Source: Caballeronia telluris (GTDB lineage: Bacteria > Pseudomonadota > Gammaproteobacteria > Burkholderiales > Burkholderiaceae). From it: 64,000 bases of DNA. Where the stretch lies: contig NZ_FCNZ02000010.1 of assembly GCF_001544495.1 (NCBI RefSeq), forward strand, positions 1 through 64,000, read 5' to 3'. The notes below the pieces were generated by a model. That model did not search any database. It saw only the letters and a list, made by a program, of their open reading frames with translations, and was not told the origin of the DNA. Below are positions 53,025-62,052 of the stretch, in pieces. Each line of letters starts with the position of its first letter. Positions within the stretch are counted from its first letter, which is position 1. Made by a program: the position numbers and the translations under genes.

Positions 53025-54071
53025 ATGGCGACGATCAAAGACGTGGCAGCCATTGCAGGGGTGTCGTTTACGACGGTATCCCACGTAGTGAACAATTCGA
53101 GGCCGGTATCGGCCGATGTACGGGCGAAAGTCGAGCGCGCGATCCGCGAACTGGACTACGTGCCGTCGGCGGTCGCGCGTTCGCTGAAGGCGCGCTCGAC
53201 CGCGACGATCGGCCTGCTCGTACCCAACGCGACCAATCCGTATTTCGCGGAGCTGGCGCGCGGCGTCGAGGACGGCTGCGCGAAGAACGGCTACTGCGTG
53301 TTCTTCTGCAATTCCGACGACGACCCCGCCAAGCAGCGCAGCTACCTGCGCGTGCTGCAGGAAAAGCGCATCGACGGGCTCGTGATCGCCTCGGCGGGCG
53401 AGGACGCGGTGCTTGCGCAGTCGCTCGCGAGTTCGCGCGAGCCGCTCGTGATCGTCGACCGCAATATCGAGGGCGTCTCGGCCGATCTCGTGCAGATCGA
53501 CCACGAAAAGGGCGCCTACCTCGCGACCCGGCATTTGCTGCAACTCGGCCACGCGGAAATCGGCTGTATCACGGGGCCGGTGTCGACGGCGGTAAGCGCG
53601 ATGCGCGTGCACGGCTTCATCCGCGCGATGGCGGAGCGCGGCATCGAGATCGAACCGGGCGCGATCGTCGAAAGCGATTTTTCCGCGACGGGCGGTTACG
53701 CGGCGGCCTCGCAACTCTTCGATTCGATGAAGCCGAGCGCGATCTTCGCGTGCAACGACATGATGGGCATCGGCGCCCTGCGGGCGGCGGCGGAGCGCCG
53801 GATCAGCGTGCCGGGCGACTGCTCGATCATCGGTTTCGACGACGTCGAACTGAGCCGCTACACGTATCCGGCGCTGTCGACGGTCGGTCAGTCGGTGCGC
53901 GCGCTGGGCGAAATGGCCGCGTTGACGCTGATCGACCGCATCACCGGCAAGCTCGCCGGCACGACGCGCCGGCGCGTGGTGCCGCCGCGCCTCCTGTGGC
54001 GCGAATCGACGGCGGTGGTGTCCGAGACGCGCGTACCGAGGCGCACCGCCGCACAGAAGGGCGGCGCCTGA
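53025..54071 (+). CDS. LacI-family transcriptional regulator (RbsR-like)
   Basis: The 348-residue protein begins with the LacI helix-turn-helix (TIKDVAAIAGVSFTTVSHVVNN, 3-24) and the hinge helix SAVARSLKAR near 48-57, followed by a periplasmic-binding-like sensor domain (NATNPYFAELARGVEDG, ACNDMMGIGALRAA, GFDDVELSRYTYPALSTV). It is encoded inside the sugar operon, between permease and kinase, and is therefore probably its ligand-responsive repressor. I did not find a convincing operator by eye. Confidence 0.92.
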   Translation: MATIKDVAAIAGVSFTTVSHVVNNSRPVSADVRAKVERAIRELDYVPSAVARSLKARSTATIGLLVPNATNPYFAELARGVEDGCAKNGYCVFFCNSDDDPAKQRSYLRVLQEKRIDGLVIASAGEDAVLAQSLASSREPLVIVDRNIEGVSADLVQIDHEKGAYLATRHLLQLGHAEIGCITGPVSTAVSAMRVHGFIRAMAERGIEIEPGAIVESDFSATGGYAAASQLFDSMKPSAIFACNDMMGIGALRAAAERRISVPGDCSIIGFDDVELSRYTYPALSTVGQSVRALGEMAALTLIDRITGKLAGTTRRRVVPPRLLWRESTAVVSETRVPRRTAAQKGGA

Positions 54072-54103
54072 CGACGCGGTCTGAACCCAGAACGGAGACG
54101 AAT

Positions 54104-55063
54104 TTGCCCACGACGACCGCTCGAACCGCGCCTGCCAGCCCATCCGCCGACGACCGCCGAGGCCGCGTGGTCGTGGTCGGCAGCCTGAACATGGACCTCG
54201 TCGCGCGGGCGCCGCGCTTGCCCAAGCCGGGCGAAACGCTCGCCGGGCACGCGTTCGCGCAGGTGCCGGGCGGCAAGGGCGGGAACCAGGCGGTGGCGGC
54301 GGCACGGCTCGGCGCGCAGGTCGCGATGCTCGGCTGCATCGGCGACGATCCGAACGGCGCGACGCTCAGGCAAGGCCTCGAAGCCGAGTCGATCGACTGC
54401 ACGGCGCTCGGCACGAGCGCATCGCCGACGGGCGTCGCGCTGATCATCGTCGACGACGGCAGCCAGAACGCGATTGTGATCGTCGCGGGCAGCAATGCCG
54501 ACGTCACGCCCGCGACGATCGCCGGCAACGAAACGCTGCTCGCCACGGCGGACGTGATCGTCTGCCAGCTCGAAACGCCGCCGGACACCGTGCGCGCGGC
54601 GCTGGCCGCCGGGCGGCGCCTCGGCAAGACGACCATCCTCAATCCGGCTCCGGCCGCGAACGCGCTGCCCGACGACTGGTTCGCGCTCGTCGACTATCTG
54701 ATCCCGAACGAACTGGAAGCCGCGACGCTCTCTGGCATCGAGATCGCCACGCCCGACGACGCCCGTCGCGCCGCTGTCGCACTGCGGCAAAAAGGGGCTC
54801 GCAACGTCATCGTGACGCTGGGTTCGCAAGGCGTGTTCGCGCTTCTCGGCGACGGCGCGGGCGAGCACATCGGCGCGCCGACAGTGCAGGCCGTCGACAC
54901 CACCGCGGCCGGCGACACCTTTATCGGCGGGTTCGCCGCGGAACTGGCGCGCGGTCGCCCGGTGCCGGCCGCGATCGCTTTCGGCCAGCGCGCGGCGGCG
55001 GTGGCCGTCACGCGCGAGGGCGCCCAGCCCTCGATTCCGCACCGCAGCGAAATCGCGGAATAA
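54104..55063 (+). CDS. rbsK: Ribokinase (PfkB family)
   Basis: Ribokinase phosphorylates ribose at O5. The protein has the PfkB N-terminal motif GSLNMDLVARAPRLPKPGET and GGKGGNQAVAAARLGA near 49-64, and the C-terminal DTTAAGDTFIGGFAAEL signature with the catalytic aspartate. I placed the start at a TTG (54104) because GGAGA lies five bases before it and no ATG is available before the conserved core; the protein then has 319 residues. It is the last gene of the operon, 32 bases after the regulator. No rbsD is present. Confidence 0.9.
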   Translation: MPTTTARTAPASPSADDRRGRVVVVGSLNMDLVARAPRLPKPGETLAGHAFAQVPGGKGGNQAVAAARLGAQVAMLGCIGDDPNGATLRQGLEAESIDCTALGTSASPTGVALIIVDDGSQNAIVIVAGSNADVTPATIAGNETLLATADVIVCQLETPPDTVRAALAAGRRLGKTTILNPAPAANALPDDWFALVDYLIPNELEAATLSGIEIATPDDARRAAVALRQKGARNVIVTLGSQGVFALLGDGAGEHIGAPTVQAVDTTAAGDTFIGGFAAELARGRPVPAAIAFGQRAAAVAVTREGAQPSIPHRSEIAE

Positions 55064-55274
55064 ACGTCCTCGGTGAGCGCAGAAAACGAACGTTAGTTCG
55101 CTTACCGCGTGGCGTCCTCCGAAAAATTTTCCTCAAGGTGCCCGTGGCGCACGCCGTAATCCGGAGATAAGCGGCGCGCACGGCGTCCCGCTTGCGGCGA
55201 CGGCGCAAGGCTGTCGGCGATCCCAATGACCGCACTCGCTTCCGGCCTCAAGACACCGGGCATCAAGGACAATC

Positions 55275-57017
55275 ATGACCAAGAGTTTGACGATCAAGGC
55301 CCGCCTCGGCGTTTCGATGACGTTTCTCGGCGCCTTGCTCATCGCGATCGGCGCGCTCGGCCTGATCGGCATGAGCCGTTCCAACGACGCCTTCCTCAAT
55401 ACGTTCTCCAACCAGATGCCGAGCGCGATCGCCGTCGGCAACATGGAGCTGTACGCGGCGCGCGAGCGCCTCGTGTTCGATCGCGCGGCGCTGCTCGCGG
55501 GCACTCCGGAAGCGACGGCCACCATCGACCGCTCGCGCATGATGCGTGAGCGCGCCGACAACTACTGGAAGGAATACAACTCGATGCCGCAGTCGCCGTC
55601 CGAAAGGGCGCTCGCGAACACCGCGCAGGCCCGGCGGCTCGAACTGCAAAAACGCGTGGACGCGGGCGTCGCGGCCGTCGTCGCCAACGATCACGACCGC
55701 ATCGTGAGCGCGGCCAAGGAAATGCAGGCGAGCTACAACGATCTGTCGAACGCCAACGACGCGCTGCGCAAGGAGCTCACGGAAGGCTCGCGCAAGGCTT
55801 ACGACGAATCGCAACAGCGCTTCGGCCTGTTCCGCACGGTGAGCATCGGCGCGATCGTCGCGGGACTGCTTGCCGCTGCCTTCGCGTGGGTGTCGCTGCG
55901 CCGCGCCATCGCCCGTCCGCTCGACGAGGCGCTCGGTCACTTTGACGCCATCGCCGCGGGCGACCTGCGCCGGAAGGTCCACGTGAGTTCGAACGATGAA
56001 ATGGGCCAGTTGCTGCGCGGCCTCGCGAAGATGCAGGCGAGCCTCGTCGGCACCGTCGAAACGATGCGCTCGGGCAGCGAATCCATCGCCTCGGCGACGA
56101 AGCAGATCGCGGCGGGCAACATCGATTTGTCGTCGCGCACGGAAGAGCAGGCTTCGGCGTTGCAGGAAACGGCATCGAGCATGGAGCAGCTCACCGGCAC
56201 GGTCAAACAGAACGCCGACAACGCCCGCCAGGCGAGCGCGCTTGCCGCGAACGCTTCCGAGATCGCCAACAAGGGCAGCGCGGTCGTGGGCCAGGTGGTC
56301 GGCACGATGAGCGAGATCAATCAGAGCTCGGCGAAGATCGCGGACATCATCACGATCATCGAAGGCATTGCGTTCCAGACCAACATCCTTGCGTTGAACG
56401 CAGCCGTCGAAGCGGCGCGCGCCGGGGAAGAAGGGCGCGGCTTCGCGGTCGTGGCAGGCGAAGTGCGCACGCTCGCACAACGCTCGTCGGCGGCGGCGAA
56501 GGAAATCAAGGAACTGATCGACACGTCGGTGTCGCGCGTGCAGTCGGGCACGACGCTCGTCGACGAAGCGGGCCGTACGATGAACGAGATCATCGGCGCG
56601 GTGCAGCGCGTGACGGACATCATGGGCGAGATCGCGGCGGCATCGGAAGAGCAGAGCAGCGGCATCGACCAGGTGGCGCGCGCCGTCACGCAGATGGACG
56701 AAGTGACGCAGCAGAACGCGGCGCTCGTCGAGGAAGCGGCTGCGGCGGCGCAATCGCTTGAAGATCAGGCGGGCAGTCTGCGACAGGCAGTCGCCGTATT
56801 CCAGCTCGCCGAAGGCGCCGGCAACGCAGTCCAGCAGCCCGTCCCGGCGCGCGCGGCGGTGAAGCGTCCGCCAGCGCCGCGAGTGTCGGCAGCTCCGGCT
56901 TCGTTCAAGCGTACGCCGGCCGCGGCCTCGACTTCGACGTCGACTTCGACCGTGCAGCGGGGCGCCAGCCCGGCTGCGGCCGTGGCGAACGCCGCGGGCG
57001 ACTGGGAAACGTTCTAA
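55275..57017 (+). CDS. Methyl-accepting chemotaxis protein with CheR/CheB tether
   Basis: The 580-residue chemoreceptor has transmembrane helices near 10-33 and 191-210 flanking a four-helix Tar-type periplasmic domain (about 35-190), a HAMP domain (212-265) and a signalling domain with the hairpin tip [37 protein letters not shown] near 365-402. The C-terminus is a low-complexity proline/serine/threonine linker ending DWETF, the pentapeptide that docks CheR and CheB. It follows the sugar operon, which raises the possibility of taxis to the same sugar through RbsB; this is inference. Confidence 0.94.
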   Translation: MTKSLTIKARLGVSMTFLGALLIAIGALGLIGMSRSNDAFLNTFSNQMPSAIAVGNMELYAARERLVFDRAALLAGTPEATATIDRSRMMRERADNYWKEYNSMPQSPSERALANTAQARRLELQKRVDAGVAAVVANDHDRIVSAAKEMQASYNDLSNANDALRKELTEGSRKAYDESQQRFGLFRTVSIGAIVAGLLAAAFAWVSLRRAIARPLDEALGHFDAIAAGDLRRKVHVSSNDEMGQLLRGLAKMQASLVGTVETMRSGSESIASATKQIAAGNIDLSSRTEEQASALQETASSMEQLTGTVKQNADNARQASALAANASEIANKGSAVVGQVVGTMSEINQSSAKIADIITIIEGIAFQTNILALNAAVEAARAGEEGRGFAVVAGEVRTLAQRSSAAAKEIKELIDTSVSRVQSGTTLVDEAGRTMNEIIGAVQRVTDIMGEIAAASEEQSSGIDQVARAVTQMDEVTQQNAALVEEAAAAAQSLEDQAGSLRQAVAVFQLAEGAGNAVQQPVPARAAVKRPPAPRVSAAPASFKRTPAAASTSTSTSTVQRGASPAAAVANAAGDWETF

Positions 57018-57059
57018 GCCTCCCGATCCGGTCCGAGACCGGCCATGACACTCGACGAC

Positions 57060-57098
57060 GCGCGCCGCGAATCCTTCGCGGCGCGCGTTTGTCTTTGT
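57060..57098 (+). terminator. Rho-independent terminator of the chemoreceptor gene
   Basis: A perfect 13-bp stem (CGCGCGCCGCGAA with TTCGCGGCGCGCG) encloses TCC and is followed by the T-rich run TTTGTCTTT. Confidence 0.85.
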
Positions 57099-57206
57099 AA
57101 CAGAGTCTTGCGCGCGGGGCGTGAAGTGGAAGCGAGTCCGCAGAAGGGCCCCGGTAACTCGTACACTGCGAGTACCGTGCTCTAACCTTCACCGAGGACT
57201 TCCGAC

Positions 57207-57968
57207 ATGACCGAATCGAGACTGGCCGCGCAACTCCTGCACGCCCGCGAGCAGCACGCGCTGATCGACGAGATCGCCGCCCGCGACATCCCCGAGGATG
57301 CCGGCGCCGCCTACGCGATCCAGCATGAGGTCCTGCGGCTCAAGGGAGCGCGCATCGGCGCGTGGAAGATCGGCGCGCGCACGCCGTCGGCGCCGCCCGC
57401 GGGCGCGCCTATCGACGAATCGCTCGTCTACGCGTCGCCGGCGCGGCTCGAGATCGCGTCGTTCTTTCGGGTGCTGATCGAGCTGGAGATCGCGTTTCGC
57501 TTCGAGCGCGCGCTGCCGCCGCGCCCCGAACCGTACGCGCGGGAAGAGGTGCTCGGCGCGCTCGGCGGGATGACGGTGGCGCTGGAGATCGTCGACAGCC
57601 GCTTTGCGCAGTGGCCGAATCTCGCGCCGCTCGCGCAACTCGCCGATGCACAGAACAACGGTGCGCTCGTCGTCGGCGGGATCGAGCCCTACAACGTGAT
57701 CGCGCCCGGTTTCGACTTCCTCGCGCCGCGCCTCGACCTGACGCTCGACGGCGTCTCGATCGTGCCGGCGGGCGTCGGCAACCCGGCGGGCGATCCGCGC
57801 GAACTGCTCGTCTGGTTCGCTAATCATTGCTCGCAGCGCGGGCTGACCGTCGAGCCGTTCTGGACCGTCACGACCGGGACTTATACCGGCGCTTACCGCG
57901 TCGAAGTGCCGGGCGTGGTGCGTGGCTCAATCGACCGCATCGGCGAGATCGAACTGACGCTCGTGTGA
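57207..57968 (+). CDS. 2-keto-4-pentenoate hydratase-like protein (MhpD/FAH superfamily)
   Basis: The 253-residue protein has the hydratase layout: DAGAAYAIQHEVLRL near 32-46, the substrate-loop IGAWKIGA near 51-58, LIELEIAFRFERALP near 94-108 with metal-ligand acidic residues, and AL.IVDSRF..WPN. These enzymes hydrate 2-hydroxypenta-2,4-dienoate in aromatic meta-cleavage, but no other aromatic pathway gene is nearby, so the true substrate is open. It has its own transcription unit after the chemoreceptor terminator. Confidence 0.82.
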   Translation: MTESRLAAQLLHAREQHALIDEIAARDIPEDAGAAYAIQHEVLRLKGARIGAWKIGARTPSAPPAGAPIDESLVYASPARLEIASFFRVLIELEIAFRFERALPPRPEPYAREEVLGALGGMTVALEIVDSRFAQWPNLAPLAQLADAQNNGALVVGGIEPYNVIAPGFDFLAPRLDLTLDGVSIVPAGVGNPAGDPRELLVWFANHCSQRGLTVEPFWTVTTGTYTGAYRVEVPGVVRGSIDRIGEIELTLV

Positions 57969-58524
57969 ATGGGCAACGTGGATCGACTGTTGGACTTACG
58001 CAGCAGTCAAACGACGGCGGCGCGGTTAAATCCACAAGCCTGTAAAGGGTATCGAATTGCGCCGCACTGCGCGCATGTATTGCCGGACGCGAATGAATAA
58101 CGGTAAGCGAAAGTTACAAGCCAATCGACACCCGCGATTCATGCAACAGAATGGAAATCCCCGCGCGAAACTGCATCGGAACGGGGCAGGCAAACGTATG
58201 GGAACGAACGATGCGAAGCACAACGCAGGGCACGCTCGGCGCGCAATAGCGCATCGAGTGAACCGATCGTGGCTGTGGATAACTGTGCTGTTACGAGGTG
58301 AAGCGAACAGGCGGACAAGGCTTGCAGTAACACGATAGGGACATCGGGACTGAGGATTGTAGGTGAACGAAAATAATCCACCAAGCTAGGAATTCTTCGA
58401 AGCAAATCACCCACGCAAGTGCGTGAAAAAAAATTCGAAAGGGTTTAGGATGAATTCAAGCGATGTCGTTTCGATTACGCGCGTGGCGCACGGCAACGTT
58501 TTCTGACTTCGGCGAGGAGGTAGC
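57969..58524. other. Long A+T-richer leader before prkA, no gene seen
   Basis: About 555 bases, clearly less GC-rich than its surroundings, especially 58330-58460. A 6-bp hairpin (CACGCA, two bases, TGCGTG, 58412-58425) followed by nine A residues lies about 100 bases before prkA. Open frames on both strands have no ribosome site or family features. In other bacteria the prkA operon is under general-stress or nitrogen control, so the region is likely regulatory; I found no good -24/-12 sigma-54 match. Confidence 0.5.
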
Positions 58525-60447
58525 ATGGATATCTACAGCAGTTTCGCGACCCGCTTCGAAAAAACACGAGAGGAGGAATTCTCGCTCGAAGAGTACCTCG
58601 CGCTCTGCAAAGAAGATCCTGCCACGTATGCAACAGCGGGCGAACGCATGTTGACGGCCATCGGTGACCCCGAGCAGGTCGACACACGACTCGATCCGCG
58701 TTTATCGCGTGTGTTTGCGAACAAGGTCATCAAGGTGTATCCGGCATTCCGCGAGTTCTACGGGATGGAGGAAGTGATCGAACACGTCGTGTCGTATTTC
58801 CGGCACGCTGCGCAAGGTCTTGAAGAGAAGAAGCAGATCCTGTATCTGCTCGGTCCCGTGGGCGGCGGCAAGTCGTCGATCGCCGAACGGCTGAAGCAAC
58901 TGATGGAGCGCGTGCCGTTCTATTCGATCAAGGGTTCGCCCGTGAACGAATCGCCGCTCGGTCTCTTCGACTACGACGAAGACGGCCCCGTGCTCGAAGA
59001 ACAGTACGGCATTCCCCGCCGGTATCTGAAGAGCATCCTGAGCCCGTGGGCGGTCAAGCGCCTTCACGAGTACAACGGCGACATCCGCAAGTTCCGCGTC
59101 GTGCGCCGCTACCCGTCCATCCTTCGTCAGATCGGCATCGCGAAGACGGAGCCGGGCGACGAGAACAACCAGGACATCTCCTCGCTCGTCGGCAAGGTCG
59201 ATATTCGCAAGCTCGAAACCTACTCGCAGGACGACGCCGACGCGTACAGCTACTCCGGCGGCCTGTGTCTCGCGAACCAGGGCCTGCTCGAATTCGTCGA
59301 AATGTTCAAGGCGCCGATCAAGGTCTTGCACCCGCTCCTCACCGCCACCCAGGAAGGCAACTTCAAGGGCACGGAAGGTTTCGGCGCGATCCCCTTCGAC
59401 GGCGTGATCCTCGCCCACTCGAACGAGTCGGAGTGGAAGGCGTTCCGCAACAACAAGAACAACGAGGCACTGCTCGACCGGATCTTCGTCGTGAAGGTGC
59501 CGTACTGCCTGCGTTACGGCGAAGAGGTGAAGATCTACGAGAAGCTCTTGCGCAACTCGTCGCTGGCCGAAGCGGTATGCGCGCCCGGCACGCTCAAGAT
59601 GATGGCGCAGATGGCCGTCCTCACGCGCCTGCACGAACCGGAGAACTCCAGTCTCTTCTCGAAGATGCAGGTCTACGACGGCGAGAACCTGAAGGACACC
59701 GACCCGAAGGCGAAGTCGTATCAGGAGTATCGCGACTTCGCGGGTGTCGACGAAGGCATGACCGGCGTCTCGACGCGCTTCGCGTTCAAGATCCTTTCGC
59801 GCGTGTTCAACTTCGATTCGACCGAGGTCGCGGCCAATCCGGTGCACCTCATGTACGTGCTCGAACAACAGATCGAACGCGAGCAGTTCCCGCCGGAGAC
59901 GGAGCAGAAGTACCTGTCGTTCATCAAGGACGTGCTGGCTTCGCGCTACGCCGAATTTATCGGCAAGGAAATCCAGACCGCTTATCTGGAGTCGTATTCG
60001 GAATATGGACAAAACATCTTCGATCGCTATGTGACCTACGCCGACTTCTGGATTCAGGATCAGGAGTTCCGCGATCACGATACCGGCGAGAGCTTCGACC
60101 GCGCGGCGCTCAATGCCGAGCTGGAGAAGATCGAGAAGCCAGCGGGCATCAGCAACCCGAAGGACTTCCGCAACGAGATCGTGAATTTCGTGTTGCGCGC
60201 GCGGGCGGCGAACGGCGGGAAGAATCCGGCGTGGATCAGCTACGAGAAATTGCGCGTGGTGATCGAGAAGAAAATGTTCTCGAATACGGAAGAACTTTTG
60301 CCTGTGATTTCGTTCAACGCCAAAGGGTCGGCCGAAGAACAGCGCAAGCACGAGGACTTCGTCAACCGGATGGTCGCGAAGGGTTACACGCCGAAGCAGG
60401 TTCGGCTGCTCTGCGACTGGTATCTGCGCGTGCGCAAGTCGTCGTGA
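58525..60447 (+). CDS. prkA: PrkA-family AAA+ serine kinase/protease (YeaG)
   Basis: The 640-residue protein is full length for PrkA/YeaG. It has the N-terminal AAA_PrkA domain with Walker A LGPVGGGKSS near 109-118, Walker B-like segments around GVILAHSNESEW near 292-303, and the C-terminal PrkA domain (about 380-630). In enterobacteria YeaG helps adaptation to sustained nitrogen starvation. GAGGAGGT precedes the ATG, a very strong ribosome site. It leads the prkA-yeaH-spoVR set, which is widely conserved as a block. Confidence 0.96.
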   Translation: MDIYSSFATRFEKTREEEFSLEEYLALCKEDPATYATAGERMLTAIGDPEQVDTRLDPRLSRVFANKVIKVYPAFREFYGMEEVIEHVVSYFRHAAQGLEEKKQILYLLGPVGGGKSSIAERLKQLMERVPFYSIKGSPVNESPLGLFDYDEDGPVLEEQYGIPRRYLKSILSPWAVKRLHEYNGDIRKFRVVRRYPSILRQIGIAKTEPGDENNQDISSLVGKVDIRKLETYSQDDADAYSYSGGLCLANQGLLEFVEMFKAPIKVLHPLLTATQEGNFKGTEGFGAIPFDGVILAHSNESEWKAFRNNKNNEALLDRIFVVKVPYCLRYGEEVKIYEKLLRNSSLAEAVCAPGTLKMMAQMAVLTRLHEPENSSLFSKMQVYDGENLKDTDPKAKSYQEYRDFAGVDEGMTGVSTRFAFKILSRVFNFDSTEVAANPVHLMYVLEQQIEREQFPPETEQKYLSFIKDVLASRYAEFIGKEIQTAYLESYSEYGQNIFDRYVTYADFWIQDQEFRDHDTGESFDRAALNAELEKIEKPAGISNPKDFRNEIVNFVLRARAANGGKNPAWISYEKLRVVIEKKMFSNTEELLPVISFNAKGSAEEQRKHEDFVNRMVAKGYTPKQVRLLCDWYLRVRKSS

Positions 60448-60508
60448 CCGAGGTGCGGGCATGAGCATGACACAATCGTGAAACCCTACGTATCAGGTCC
60501 GCGCCAAA

Positions 60509-60527
60509 CCGCTTCGATTCGAAGCGG
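60509..60527. repeat. Intercistronic hairpin between prkA and yeaH
   Basis: An 8-bp perfect inverted repeat (CCGCTTCG with CGAAGCGG, three-base loop) in the 193-base gap. It lacks a T run and could be an RNA processing or stability element, or a partial terminator. Confidence 0.4.
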
Positions 60528-60640
60528 CCCGGCGCGGGCGCCTTGCGAGGCGTGACCGAGGGCAGCCGCCCCGGCCATTGCCCGGGCGGAAGTCCGCGCA
60601 GCGCCTCGCTTTCCTCGCTTGATAACGCGGGAGACTGGAT

Positions 60641-61906
60641 GTGCTGCACCAAATCATCGACCGCAGGTTAGCCGGTAAGAACAAGAGCATCGCCAACCGC
60701 GAACGCTTTCTGCGCCGCGTGAAGAACTACATTCGCCGCGCGGTCTCCGACGCGGTGCGCGACCGCAGCATCAAGGACATTCAAAACACCCAGAGCATCA
60801 CGATTCCGAAGAAGGACATCGCCGAACCGTCGTTCCGGCATGGCCCTGGCGGCAAGCGTGAACTCGTCCACCCGGGCAACGCCGACTACATTCGCGGCGA
60901 CAAGATCCAGCGCCCGCAGGGCGGCGGCAGCGGCGGCGGCAAGACCGCCAGCAACGAAGGCGACGGCCAGGACGACTTCGTGTTCGAACTGTCGCGCGAA
61001 GAATTCATGCAGTATTTCTTCGACGATCTCGAACTGCCCCGGCTCGTCAAAACCCAGTTGCTCGCCGTGCCGACGTGGAAGAACGTGCGCGCGGGCTGGG
61101 CGGCCGAAGGCACGCCGAACAATATCGACGTCGTGCGCTCGCTGCGGAGCGCGCTCGGCCGGCGCATCGCGCTCGGTTCGCCGTTGTCGAGCCAGTTGCG
61201 CGAGATGGAACGCCAGCTGGAGACGCTCAAGGAAGAAAAGGGCGATCCCGAAGACATTGCGCGGCTCGAAGCCGACATCGTCATCATGAAGGGGCGCATC
61301 ACGCGCATTCCTTTCATCGATCCGTTCGACCTGCGCTACGTGAACCGCGTGAAGCAGCCGACGCCTTCGAGCAAGGCCGTGATGTTCTGCCTGATGGACG
61401 TCTCCGGTTCGATGGACGAGCAAAGAAAGGACTTGTCGAAGCGCTTTTTCATCCTGCTGTATCTGTTCCTGAACCGGAACTACGAGAAGATCGAGGTGGT
61501 GTTCATCCGCCACCACACGCGCGCCGAGGAAGTCGACGAAGACACGTTCTTCCATTCGACGGAAAGCGGCGGCACGGTCGTATCGAGCGCGCTGGAACTC
61601 ATGAAGAAGATCATGGACGAGCGCTATTCGCCGACTGAATGGAATATTTACGGCGCACAGGCCTCGGACGGCGACAACTGGACCGACGATTCGCCCAAGT
61701 GCCGCAAGCTTCTGTCGGAAGACATCCTGCCGAAAGTGCGGTATTTTGCCTATATTCAAGTAGCGCCCGAAGAACAGAACCTGTGGCTGGAATACGCGCA
61801 ACTGGCGTTGAGCGCGCCCGAGCTTGCGATGAAAAAGGTCGAATCGGCAGCGGACATCTATCCGGTCTTCCGCGAACTGTTCGAGAAACAACAGGCGGCT
61901 GCATGA
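60641..61906 (+). CDS. yeaH: YeaH/DUF444 von Willebrand-like protein
   Basis: The 421-residue protein has the DUF444 layout: a basic N-terminus (DRRLAGKNKSIANRERFLRR), a glycine-rich low-complexity stretch near 88-100 (GGGSGGG), and a VWA-like domain with the MIDAS sequence MDVSGSMDE near 251-259, then FIRHHTRAEEVDE and GGTVVSSALE. The start is a GTG with GGGAGA upstream. In other species it works with PrkA and SpoVR in starvation survival. Its stop overlaps an ATG in the frame of spoVR (ATGA, 61903). Confidence 0.94.
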   Translation: MLHQIIDRRLAGKNKSIANRERFLRRVKNYIRRAVSDAVRDRSIKDIQNTQSITIPKKDIAEPSFRHGPGGKRELVHPGNADYIRGDKIQRPQGGGSGGGKTASNEGDGQDDFVFELSREEFMQYFFDDLELPRLVKTQLLAVPTWKNVRAGWAAEGTPNNIDVVRSLRSALGRRIALGSPLSSQLREMERQLETLKEEKGDPEDIARLEADIVIMKGRITRIPFIDPFDLRYVNRVKQPTPSSKAVMFCLMDVSGSMDEQRKDLSKRFFILLYLFLNRNYEKIEVVFIRHHTRAEEVDEDTFFHSTESGGTVVSSALELMKKIMDERYSPTEWNIYGAQASDGDNWTDDSPKCRKLLSEDILPKVRYFAYIQVAPEEQNLWLEYAQLALSAPELAMKKVESAADIYPVFRELFEKQQAAA

Positions 61907-62052
61907 CGACAAGGCATCTGCATAACGAAGCGCGCGGTTATCACCTGGACGGCAAGAGCGACCACGGACCCGACGAACGCACGGAAAACGGGTTGTCGAA
62001 GCTGGAAGCGGAGCAACGGAGCGCGCCCCACGCGGGGCGGAAGGAAGGCAGC

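Noticed and set aside
58057..58338. 93-codon open frame in the prkA leader
   Set aside because: Basic, low-complexity translation with no ribosome site or domain pattern; it lies in a region that looks regulatory.
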